From Lawsonibacter sp900766145 (GTDB lineage: Bacteria > Bacillota > Clostridia > Oscillospirales > Oscillospiraceae), in assembly GCF_030372275.1 (NCBI RefSeq), contig NZ_JAUDDJ010000046.1: a stretch of 5,944 bases of DNA; one strand, given 5' to 3'. Shown in pieces: positions 1-4,623 of the stretch. The position numbers and the translations under genes were made by a program. The notes under the pieces were generated by a model that was not told where the DNA came from, made no database searches, and saw nothing but the letters and a program-made list of their open reading frames with translations. Each line of letters begins with the position of its first letter. Positions within the stretch are counted from its first letter, which is position 1.

Positions 1-79
1 ATACTTATCTCGGACAGAGAGAATTTTAAAAGACTCCTAACCTCCATGATAGGTCGATTTTACTAAACAATCCTATTTC

Positions 80-131
80 AAAAAACAATTCAGCGAATTG
101 ACTAGCAGGAGGAGCTCAGGCCCCTCCTGCT
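80..131 (-). terminator. Rho-independent terminator of the recombinase/small-peptide unit
   Basis: Read on the minus strand, a 9-bp perfect stem (AGCAGGAGG / CCTCCTGCT, 131-123 with 112-104, 10-nt loop) is followed three bases later by a second hairpin, CAATTC-GCT-GAATTG (100-86), and then six T residues (85-80). The second hairpin plus T tract has the form of an intrinsic terminator, and the first stem would strengthen it. It lies downstream of the minus-strand genes at 150-1181 and would close that transcript. No gene is seen between 1 and 79. Confidence 0.7.
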
Positions 132-149
132 GTTCTGTGTCTCTGGCAC

Positions 150-254
150 TCAGTTCAAAAGCCACCGGAAAAACGCCAAAATCAACGCTTCCTTCCAGTC
201 TTGATCTGGGGGCCGAATGATCTTAGTACTCAGCCTTTGTCCCTCCATAGTCAT
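150..254 (-). CDS. Small 34-aa ORF, hypothetical peptide
   Basis: This is a 34-codon ORF that I do not recognise. Translation begins MTMEGQRLSTKIIRPPDQDW and ends with a hydrophobic/aromatic tail, LILAFFRWLLN. A polar, proline-containing N-terminal half followed by an amphipathic or hydrophobic C-terminal helix would suit a membrane-associated peptide. A GAGG ribosome binding site (263-260) sits 5 nt before ATG 254; a second in-frame ATG at 248 is possible. The GAGG lies immediately outside one arm of the 18-bp inverted repeat at 264-367, so folding of that repeat could affect its translation. It is the last ORF before the terminator at 80-131. Its short length makes coding status uncertain; support comes only from the ribosome binding site, the non-random composition and its place in the unit. 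Confidence 0.4.
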   Translation of the reverse strand: MTMEGQRLSTKIIRPPDQDWKEALILAFFRWLLN

Positions 255-263
255 AAAATCCTC

Positions 264-367
264 TGTGCCAGCGTGCCTGTGTCGATGATATAAACGCTAT
301 TTTCTTATTTTCCTTTCCTTCTTCGCTTTAGAAAAGAGAGATGTAGAGGCACAGGCACGCTGGCACA
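264..367. repeat. Perfect 18-bp inverted repeat flanking 68 bp (MITE-like or RNA hairpin)
   Basis: TGTGCCAGCGTGCCTGTG at 264-281 is repeated as its exact reverse complement at 350-367, enclosing 68 bp of AT- and pyrimidine-rich sequence with no convincing gene. The outer ends read TG...CA and both sides are flanked by the trinucleotide CTC (261-263 and 368-370), as a 3-bp target duplication would be. Size (104 bp), terminal inverted repeats and flanking repeat fit a miniature inverted-repeat element. A long RNA hairpin between two small ORFs is the main alternative. It has no long T tract directly after either arm, so it is a poor simple terminator. Confidence 0.65.
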
Positions 368-379
368 CTCGTTGTTTTC

Positions 380-511
380 TCACTTCTTTTTGTTCTTCAG
401 GGGATTCCGGACGCCCCGGCTGACCAGATAGACGGAAGCGCCCAGGATCGCCCCCTCCGCAAAGCACCCCAGGGGAGTCCCCATCACGGCAAAGAAAATC
501 GGCATAAACAT
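380..511 (-). CDS. Small 43-aa hydrophobic peptide
   Basis: A 43-codon ORF starts at ATG 511 with the strong ribosome binding site GAAGGAGG (528-521) upstream. The peptide starts MFMPIFFAVMGTPLGC, continues with a glycine/alanine-rich hydrophobic stretch (about residues 3-31) and ends in a basic tail, RNPLKNKKK. This is the shape of a single-span membrane miniprotein with a cytoplasmic positive tail. Small hydrophobic ORFs of this kind, such as the DUF3789 group, are common in clostridial conjugative and mobilizable elements; membership in that group is not established here. The overlapping 81-codon frame (542-297) lacks a comparable start site, and this frame has the better ribosome binding site and hydrophobicity. 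Its stop lies 12 nt before the 18-bp inverted repeat. Confidence 0.6.
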   Translation of the reverse strand: MFMPIFFAVMGTPLGCFAEGAILGASVYLVSRGVRNPLKNKKK

Positions 512-551
512 GAGCAAATTCCTCCTTCGATAAAATTTCCATTAATTATTT

Positions 552-623
552 TTACGCAGCGACCGATTCCATGACGCACAAGACCGCCAGGGAAGTCACA
601 AACCCAAACAGGGTCCATTCCAT
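552..623 (-). CDS. Tiny 23-aa hydrophobic peptide, adjoining the recombinase remnant
   Basis: A 23-codon ORF starts at ATG 623, immediately after the TGA (626-624) that ends the recombinase reading frame beyond its amber codon. The strong ribosome binding site GAAAGGAGG lies within the last codons of that frame. The peptide begins MEWTLFGFVTSLAVLCVM; residues about 4-18 are continuously hydrophobic, enough for a short membrane span. It ends in VAA before TAA. It resembles the ultra-short membrane ORFs found in clostridial mobile elements, but no function is known. With the 43- and 34-codon ORFs it forms a series of small peptides on the recombinase transcript. Confidence 0.5.
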   Translation of the reverse strand: MEWTLFGFVTSLAVLCVMESVAA

Positions 624-716
624 TCAAACCGCCTCCTTTCGCACCTTTCGGTAAAATGTACTGGGTTTCATATCCAGACGACGCATCGCCTCCACGGCGG
701 TGATCTCACCTCTCCT
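624..716 (-). pseudogene. Severed C-terminal helix-turn-helix of the serine recombinase
   Basis: Directly after the amber codon at 719-717 the same frame continues for 30 codons: RRGEITAVEAMRRLDMKPST, then FYRKVRKEAV and TGA (626-624). GEITAVEAMRRL...KPSTFYR is the DNA-binding helix-turn-helix that normally ends Tn3-type resolvases and invertases. Read through the amber, the protein from TTG 1181 would be 185 residues, the usual length for the family. The family commonly has an aromatic residue (W or Y) at the amber position, so a single base change (TGG or TAT/TAC to TAG) explains the break. Either this segment is a pseudogene fragment or it is made by readthrough or internal re-initiation; an AGGAG follows the stop. 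Confidence 0.75.
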
Positions 717-1181
717 CTATAGCTGGACTACCTGATTGAAATTGGGCCTCTGGATCGGTTTGCGGCCCTTGTAGACGCCGTTGGCCTTGGCAATGGCGAT
801 CCCCTCCTGCTGGCGCTGGAGAATATATTCCCGCTCCAGCTCGGCAACCGCGCCAAACACCGTCAGCATAAACTTTCCCGTAGGGGTGGTGGTGTCGATG
901 GCCTCCTTCTGGGAGATGAACTCCACCTCCTTCGCCGTCAGCTTTTCCACCAGCTCCAGCAAGTCTCTGGTATGCCGGGCAAACCGGCTGATGGACTCCA
1001 CCACTACGGTGTCACCTTTGCGAACATAGTCCATCATCCGCTGAAGCTCCGGCCTCTGTTCAGCGTTCTTTCCGCTGGCCTTGTCCAGGAACAGCTCATC
1101 CACGTTCAGCGATTCCATGAGCTTTTCCTGACGGACTGTGTTCTGTTCCTGGGTGCTGACCCTCACATATCCGATCTTCAA
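717..1181 (-). CDS. Small serine recombinase (resolvase/invertase family), truncated by an in-frame amber codon
   Basis: This is a site-specific serine recombinase of the Tn3 resolvase/DNA invertase type. The N-terminal catalytic domain is complete: KIGYVRVSTQEQ with the nucleophile Ser9 and Arg7, then residues 59-73 VVVESISRFARHTRD carrying Arg66 and Arg69, followed by FMLTVFGAVAELEREYILQRQQEGI, the long helix used for dimerisation and DNA contact. The acidic residue that precedes the first Arg in gamma-delta resolvase is Ser65 here. The protein stops after 154 residues at TAG, just before the helix-turn-helix encoded in frame at 716-624, so the product should cut poorly or without site specificity unless the stop is read through. 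I chose TTG 1181 as start because AAGGAGGAGAGGAG lies just upstream, the protein then begins exactly at the family N-terminus, and upstream ATGs (1223, 1244) lie near or before the predicted transcription start. Confidence 0.85.
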   Translation of the reverse strand: MKIGYVRVSTQEQNTVRQEKLMESLNVDELFLDKASGKNAEQRPELQRMMDYVRKGDTVVVESISRFARHTRDLLELVEKLTAKEVEFISQKEAIDTTTPTGKFMLTVFGAVAELEREYILQRQQEGIAIAKANGVYKGRKPIQRPNFNQVVQL

Positions 1182-1186
1182 GATTT

Positions 1187-1200
1187 CTCCTCTCCTCCTT
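1187..1200 (-). promoter_or_regulatory. Ribosome binding site that decides the TTG start of the recombinase
   Basis: AAGGAGGAGAGGAG on the minus strand (1200-1187) is a double Shine-Dalgarno sequence 5 nt before TTG 1181. The in-frame ATGs further upstream have no site of similar quality, so this supports the TTG start. Confidence 0.7.
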
Positions 1201-1234
1201 TTTCTATTTGTGATCCCAGGCATGACCTTACCCC

Positions 1235-1263
1235 TTGACGGCAACTATAAAATGTAGTACAGT
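1235..1263 (+). promoter_or_regulatory. Promoter of the toxin-antitoxin operon
   Basis: A sigma-A-type promoter: -35 TTGACG (1235-1240, 5 of 6 consensus bases), 17-bp spacer, -10 TACAGT (1258-1263, 4 of 6). It ends 23 bp before the antitoxin ATG at 1287, whose ribosome binding site AAGGAGG is at 1272-1278. It overlaps the minus-strand promoter and the inverted repeat at 1241-1266. Confidence 0.6.
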
Positions 1264-1266
1264 TGC
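1241..1266. promoter_or_regulatory. Candidate operator: inverted repeat over both -10 boxes
   Basis: GCAACT (1241-1246) and AGTTGC (1261-1266) form a perfect 6-bp inverted repeat with 14 bp between, and further partial symmetry inside (ACTnTA...TAnAGT). Antitoxins of the RelB type repress their own operons by binding such palindromes. The site lies between the -35 and -10 of the plus promoter, covering the -10, and likewise covers the -10 of the minus promoter, so one bound repressor could block both. Confidence 0.55.
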
Positions 1267-1273
1267 ATTACAA
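1244..1273 (-). promoter_or_regulatory. Promoter of the recombinase/small-peptide unit
   Basis: On the minus strand, -35 TTGTAA (1273-1268, 4 of 6), 18-bp spacer and -10 TATAGT (1249-1244, 5 of 6). Transcription would start near 1237, downstream of the ATG at 1244, which supports the TTG start at 1181. It faces and overlaps the promoter of the toxin-antitoxin operon. Confidence 0.5.
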
Positions 1274-1286
1274 GGAGGCGATCTCT

Positions 1287-1595
1287 ATGGCAATGGACGC
1301 TACAGTACAAATTCGTATGAACGGCGAGCTCAAGACACAGGTGGAGGAGCTCTACCGCAGTTTGGGGACCTCGTTTGCGGAGGCAGTGCGCATGTTTGCC
1401 CAGCAGAGTCTCCGGGAGGGAGGACTGCCCTTCCGGCCCGCCCTGAAAACCTGGGACGAGATGACCGCCCAGGAGATCCATGAGAAGCTGGTCCAGAGCG
1501 ACCGGGATATTGCACAGGGCCGCCTGTATGCCCAGGAGGACCTGGATCGTCGGATGAAGGAGCGGTTCTCCCATGGACGAAATACAGCGGTATAA
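1287..1595 (+). CDS. Antitoxin, RelB/DinJ family (type II toxin-antitoxin)
   Basis: This 102-residue protein is the likely antitoxin of a type II pair. Residues 3-46 (MDATVQIRMNGELKTQVEEL, followed by LYRSLGTSFAEAVRMFAQQ) match the ribbon-helix-helix pattern of RelB/DinJ: a short beta strand for DNA binding, then two helices, with the SFAEAVRMF motif typical of the second helix. The C-terminal part (about 55-95, many Asp, Glu, Arg and Gln) is the flexible region that normally wraps the toxin. The start at ATG 1287 is chosen over the upstream ATG 1263 because AAGGAGG (1272-1278) lies 8 nt before it. The gene overlaps the toxin start by 23 nt, implying translational coupling. It should repress its own promoter through the inverted repeat at 1241-1266. 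Confidence 0.85.
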   Translation: MAMDATVQIRMNGELKTQVEELYRSLGTSFAEAVRMFAQQSLREGGLPFRPALKTWDEMTAQEIHEKLVQSDRDIAQGRLYAQEDLDRRMKERFSHGRNTAV

Positions 1596-1920
1596 GATCA
1601 TCTACACCGAGACGGCGACCTGTGACATGGAGGAAAAAGCGGACTACATCTCCCTCCAACTCCAGGAGCCCATATTGGCGGAGCGCTGGTATCTGAACTT
1701 GCGTGCTGATATTCAGCAAAATCTATCCTTCCTTCCCTTCAAGTATCCGGCCTATCCAGTGGAGCCCTGGGCATCCAGAGGAATCCGGATGTTTTCAACC
1801 AGCAATGATGTGATCCTGTACAGCGTGGATGATACAGTCAAGACCGTGTACATCCGGGGCGTATGTACCAAGGGCAGAGATTTAACCGCCCACCTGGAAG
1901 AACAGGACTCCCTGAAATGA
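1573..1920 (+). CDS. Toxin, RelE/ParE superfamily
   Basis: This 115-residue protein follows and overlaps the antitoxin, as RelE/ParE toxins do. The fold pattern is visible: an N-terminal strand (YKIIYTETATCDME), two amphipathic helices (about residues 17-52, including DYISLQLQEPILAERWYLNL), then a C-terminal beta sheet with RGIRMFSTSNDVILYSVDD and KTVYIRGVCTKGRDL. The last block corresponds to the conserved 'R...YIVFY.V....V.I..V....RD' signature of the superfamily. It could be a ribosome-dependent mRNase (RelE type) or a gyrase poison (ParE type); the sequence does not decide this. Length is slightly above the usual 90-105 residues. The start ATG 1573 lies inside the antitoxin gene. The operon ends at the hairpin terminator at 1924-1995. 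Confidence 0.82.
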   Translation: MDEIQRYKIIYTETATCDMEEKADYISLQLQEPILAERWYLNLRADIQQNLSFLPFKYPAYPVEPWASRGIRMFSTSNDVILYSVDDTVKTVYIRGVCTKGRDLTAHLEEQDSLK

Positions 1921-1923
1921 AAG

Positions 1924-1995
1924 ATCCCAATAGGGTGGTCCTCTGATTTGGCACATGCCAAAACGAGAGAACCGACCCTATTGGGATATTTTTTT
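1924..1995 (+). terminator. Long hairpin terminator after the toxin gene
   Basis: ATCCCAATAGGGT (1924-1936) pairs perfectly with ACCCTATTGGGAT (1975-1987), and pairing continues inward through GGTCCTCT against AGAGAACC with one bulge and one G-U-type mismatch. A further hairpin, TTTGGCA-CA-TGCCAAA (1947-1962), forms the tip. The whole stem is about 64 nt and runs into a T-rich tract (1987-1995, seven T in a row). It begins 3 nt after the toxin stop and lies between convergent genes. Confidence 0.85.
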
Positions 1996-1996
1996 G

Positions 1997-2028
1997 CTGT
2001 GCCAGTAGGCTATACCCCAGTGGCACAG
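1997..2028. repeat. Inverted repeat just downstream of the DUF3846 gene
   Basis: CTGTGCCA (1997-2004) and TGGCACAG (2021-2028) are perfect 8-bp arms around a 16-nt loop, ending 3 nt from the DUF3846 stop. On the minus strand it is followed by A residues rather than T, so alone it is not a minus-strand terminator. It may act together with the neighbouring long hairpin to end the minus-strand operon. TGTGCCAG also opens the 18-bp repeat at 264. Confidence 0.5.
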
Positions 2029-2031
2029 TCC

Positions 2032-2427
2032 TTACAGCTCCATGGGCAGCACGATCAGGCTGCCATTCAGGGGGAAAATCAGCTCCGGGACCCGAAAACG
2101 CTCCAGGCACCAGGCGGTCTGCTGTTCGGTCAGACTTTCAAAGCGGTCGCTGTCCGCCGGAGCGCCGCACAGGAAAAAGGTCCCACAGATCACATCGTAG
2201 AGCTTTCCAGATTCGTCCCTCAGACTTCGGTTGAAGGGCAGTCCCAGAACCTTCCCCTCGTCGTTGCAGATCAGGGCAACGGGGGCTGCAAATGGGTAGA
2301 CAGCCTGGATGGTCCCGCCTACAATCTCCTGCATGGGCCTTAGCCCCGGTTGAATCGCTTGCTCATAGGGAGCCTTTTCCGGCTCCACCACGACTACGTG
2401 AAGAAGGTCTTGCTTAGATCCTGCCAT
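2032..2427 (-). CDS. DUF3846 domain protein
   Basis: This 131-residue protein matches the DUF3846 family, small proteins of unknown function frequent in clostridial mobile elements and phages. Family features visible are GLRPMQEIVGGTIQAVYPF (residues 28-46), VALICNDEGKVLGLPFNRSL (50-69) and the block YDVICGTFFLCG (77-88). No signal peptide or membrane segment is seen. It is the last gene of the amidoligase operon: its ATG at 2427 overlaps the amidotransferase stop by 14 nt, so translation is probably coupled. This placement suggests a role with the two enzymes, but none is known. Transcription probably ends at the hairpins between 1924 and 2028. Confidence 0.85.
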   Translation of the reverse strand: MAGSKQDLLHVVVVEPEKAPYEQAIQPGLRPMQEIVGGTIQAVYPFAAPVALICNDEGKVLGLPFNRSLRDESGKLYDVICGTFFLCGAPADSDRFESLTEQQTAWCLERFRVPELIFPLNGSLIVLPMEL

Positions 2428-3355
2428 AATAGATCATCTCCTCAATTTCATCGGTAGAAAATCCGCCGTCTAACATGGAGTCCACCAGCTCCGATGTGTA
2501 CCCATAGAAGGAGGCGACTGACTTCAAAATCCGAATGTACTCCCGCTGGGTGGAGGTCCGCTTTGGAAAATGCCAGCCCATGGACGGGGGATCAAGCATA
2601 ACGGAACATGGGGAATATGGATAAATGCGCAGTTTTTTTGGATCAAATTCACCGCGAAATTGATCCCCCCTGGAGTCGATTTGCAAAATTTCTCCCCAGT
2701 CCAATACCACCTGATCGGGTTTCCCAAGGGGGACCGACACCCTGCTTAAAGCGTCCAAAAGAACACTCTCTGTAGAGGCATACAGATAGACGCCGATTTT
2801 TGGATAGTAGTAGATACACAGCGGATTATCGCCCTTTACAAAGTAGAGGTTTTCATGCTCATCCAGCACGGTGAAGGAGAAAGAGCCCTCCATCTCCTCC
2901 GCCATCTTTCCCAGAGAGGAGAAGGAGATCTCCCCGCTCTGCTCCAGGAGCTGAACGGCCACATAGCTGTCCGTCTCGATCTCTGTCTTAGGCAAGTGAA
3001 ACTTATATCTCAGAATCTTGTCGTTATAGATCATGCCATTATGGGCCAACGCAAAGGCAACATTACCGGCCCTGCCCAGGAAGGGGTGGTTGTTTCGATT
3101 CTTCCGCTCGCTGCCCTGGGTGGTCAGCCGAGTATGGCCCACGACCGTCTTGGACCCCTCCGGCACTTTGAACTTGAGCTTATGCCCGGGCAGAGGGCGC
3201 TTATAGACCTGGAGCTGTCCCCCGGCGCAGTAGGCGTAGCCGGAGGCGTCGGTCCCCCTGGCCTCGCTTGCTCTGGCCAGAGAGCGAAGGATCTGCTTTT
3301 TCTGGTGGTATGAGAATTGCCCGCCATAGTCCACCATCCCAAATAAGCAGCACAT
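2414..3355 (-). CDS. Class II glutamine amidotransferase-like protein (Ntn hydrolase)
   Basis: This 313-residue protein carries a class II glutamine amidotransferase domain, the N-terminal nucleophile fold that frees ammonia from glutamine. It begins MCCLFG, so after Met removal Cys2 is the expected nucleophile. Further family motifs are RGTDASGYA (33-41), GHTRLTTQGS (73-82) with the substrate-binding Arg, NNHPF (88-92), AHNGMIYN (104-111) and ETDSYVAVQLL (127-137). The domain runs to about residue 235. No SIS, synthetase or other partner domain is fused; the C-terminal 75 residues form a helical extension ending in GFSTDEIEEMIYYG. The ammonia acceptor must therefore be handled by another protein, most plausibly the amidoligase encoded 1 nt upstream. 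The ribosome binding site GAGGAGG lies at the end of the amidoligase gene. The substrate is unknown, and the domain could instead act as a stand-alone amidase. Confidence 0.85.
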   Translation of the reverse strand: MCCLFGMVDYGGQFSYHQKKQILRSLARASEARGTDASGYAYCAGGQLQVYKRPLPGHKLKFKVPEGSKTVVGHTRLTTQGSERKNRNNHPFLGRAGNVAFALAHNGMIYNDKILRYKFHLPKTEIETDSYVAVQLLEQSGEISFSSLGKMAEEMEGSFSFTVLDEHENLYFVKGDNPLCIYYYPKIGVYLYASTESVLLDALSRVSVPLGKPDQVVLDWGEILQIDSRGDQFRGEFDPKKLRIYPYSPCSVMLDPPSMGWHFPKRTSTQREYIRILKSVASFYGYTSELVDSMLDGGFSTDEIEEMIYYGRI

Positions 3356-3356
3356 G

Positions 3357-4463
3357 TCAAACCTCCTCCTCTGCGTTCACAGGCTCATTGACATACAGCT
3401 GCCGCTCTTTCAGATATTGGATCAGCTCTGGAGCCTGACAGCTTGACACAAAGGTGGTCCAGGACATGGCCTTCAGCTCCTCATCGGACAAAAAGAGAGC
3501 CACATCACAGATCTTATCAATGAGCTGCAATGTGGCGATCAACGTATTGTATTTTAAGGTGCCTCGGAAGATCCGGAACTCGATCGTGTCATCGTTGGTC
3601 AGGTTGACGCAGGTATACCGCCCTGCGTGACAGCCCTTCTTGGCGTGGTCCAGAATTTCCTGGGGCTGGTCCTTATAGCCGTAGCGGGAGGCCCATCGGT
3701 TCAGCTGAGCCTGGGTCCTGCGGCTGAACTTCAGCAGCTCCTCCCAGTGCTTCTCAAAGAAGTAGAGGACCCGGGCAATGGCCCTGTCCTGCTCCCGCTC
3801 CGTTTCGCCAAAGGCTCTCCGGCTCACATGAACATGGAGGCCGCAGGTCCGGGCCTGATGGCTGGTATAGCCCAAATACACCGCATGGGCCATGAGCGCC
3901 TTCCAGGGCGCTCGCTTCAAATGGACCTCCAGAGACAGAGGGTGGGTCACGATCTCCAGTCCGTCCTCCAGAGAGCCGTCGTGCTTACAATAGGCAAAGG
4001 GGTACTCTTCATTGAAGATCTCCAGCAGTTCCTGAGCGTTGGAGCGGGACTCACCGGCCCCGTCGATCTCCAGCTCCACCCCGAAGTAGCGGGGACCCTG
4101 GCCGCAAAAGATGGGCTCCGGCTTGTAGCAGTAGTCGTGGATGGCCTCCCGCTCCACCCGTGCCTCATAGCACCCTGCGCAGTAGGGGTAGTCCTCGTCC
4201 CCGTCAATGTAGTGAGCCTCGTTCTCGTGGATGCTCCGGCCGCAGCCCTCACAGGTGAGAAAGTGTTCCTCGAAGCAGCTGGGGTAGATGGGCTGTCCCT
4301 CGTCGTAGTGGATGTTCTCGTCCCAGACCCGCTGGCTGCAATATTGACAGATGACCGTGTGGGCTTGAAGGCAGCTTGGACATAAGGGCTGGTCGTGGAA
4401 GGTGGTACATTCTCTTTCCGGAATTTCATTTCCGCAGATGGAACAGATGGTGGTTTTGGACAT
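3357..4463 (-). CDS. Amidoligase (Amidoligase_2 type, ATP-grasp/glutamine-synthetase-like) with N-terminal LIM-like zinc ribbons
   Basis: The 368-residue protein has two parts. Residues 1-100 carry cysteine pairs C7/C10, C28/C31, C39/C42, C71/C74 and C95/C98, resembling tandem LIM-type zinc ribbons; the middle unit has only C63 where a CxxC is expected, with H52 and H67 nearby. Residues about 125-330 match the putative amidoligase family: RYFGVELEID (125-134), KHDGSLEDGLEIVTHPLS (160-177), CGLHVHVSR (207-215) and DTIEFRIFRGTLKYNTLIATLQ (292-313, as DTIEFRIFRG then TLKYN). These supply the acidic, His and Arg residues of a COOH-NH2 ligase active site that would form an amide bond with ATP. No signal or membrane segment is seen. 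The zinc module probably binds a protein or peptide substrate. ATG 4463 has AGGAGG 8 nt upstream. It heads the operon with the amidotransferase and DUF3846; a 10-bp palindrome GTAAATTTAC (4482-4491) lies in its leader. The product is unknown. Confidence 0.85.
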   Translation of the reverse strand: MSKTTICSICGNEIPERECTTFHDQPLCPSCLQAHTVICQYCSQRVWDENIHYDEGQPIYPSCFEEHFLTCEGCGRSIHENEAHYIDGDEDYPYCAGCYEARVEREAIHDYCYKPEPIFCGQGPRYFGVELEIDGAGESRSNAQELLEIFNEEYPFAYCKHDGSLEDGLEIVTHPLSLEVHLKRAPWKALMAHAVYLGYTSHQARTCGLHVHVSRRAFGETEREQDRAIARVLYFFEKHWEELLKFSRRTQAQLNRWASRYGYKDQPQEILDHAKKGCHAGRYTCVNLTNDDTIEFRIFRGTLKYNTLIATLQLIDKICDVALFLSDEELKAMSWTTFVSSCQAPELIQYLKERQLYVNEPVNAEEEV

Positions 4464-4563
4464 GGTTCATTCCTCCTGAACGTAAATTTACCCCAAGTGT
4501 ATGCAGGGGCTTTCAGGAAGATAATATCTAACTCTGCTTTGAGATTTTTACCAAATGGCAAAG

Positions 4564-4594
4564 TTAAGGAAAAAAGAGCGAACATCATTATAAT
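4564..4594 (+). promoter_or_regulatory. Promoter of the helix-turn-helix/excisionase-like gene pair
   Basis: A perfect -10 box TATAAT (4589-4594) is preceded at 19 bp by a weak -35 TTAAGG (4564-4569). It lies 29 bp before ATG 4624, with the ribosome binding site AAAGGAGG at 4608-4614. The divergent amidoligase gene has no equally clear promoter in this 160-bp AT-rich gap. Confidence 0.55.
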
Positions 4595-4623
4595 GCTGAA
4601 CAATTTTAAAGGAGGTATCATAA

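Noticed and set aside
297..542. Minus-strand 81-codon ORF
   Set aside because: It lacks its own good ribosome binding site, overlaps the 43-codon frame that has one, reads through the 18-bp repeat and has Gly/Arg/Pro-rich shadow composition.
717..1244. Longer recombinase start at ATG 1244 or 1223
   Set aside because: 1244 would lie upstream of the predicted transcription start; both add a basic non-family extension, and TTG 1181 has the far better ribosome binding site.
1245..1719. Minus-strand ORFs opposite the toxin-antitoxin genes
   Set aside because: Shadows of two well-supported overlapping genes; no domain and no start signal.
2855..3313. Plus-strand 152-codon ORF
   Set aside because: Antisense to the amidotransferase, whose catalytic motifs are intact on the other strand.
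3627..4385. Plus-strand 252-codon ORF
   Set aside because: Antisense shadow of the amidoligase gene; Val/Leu/Ala-rich composition with no domain, and no ribosome binding site.
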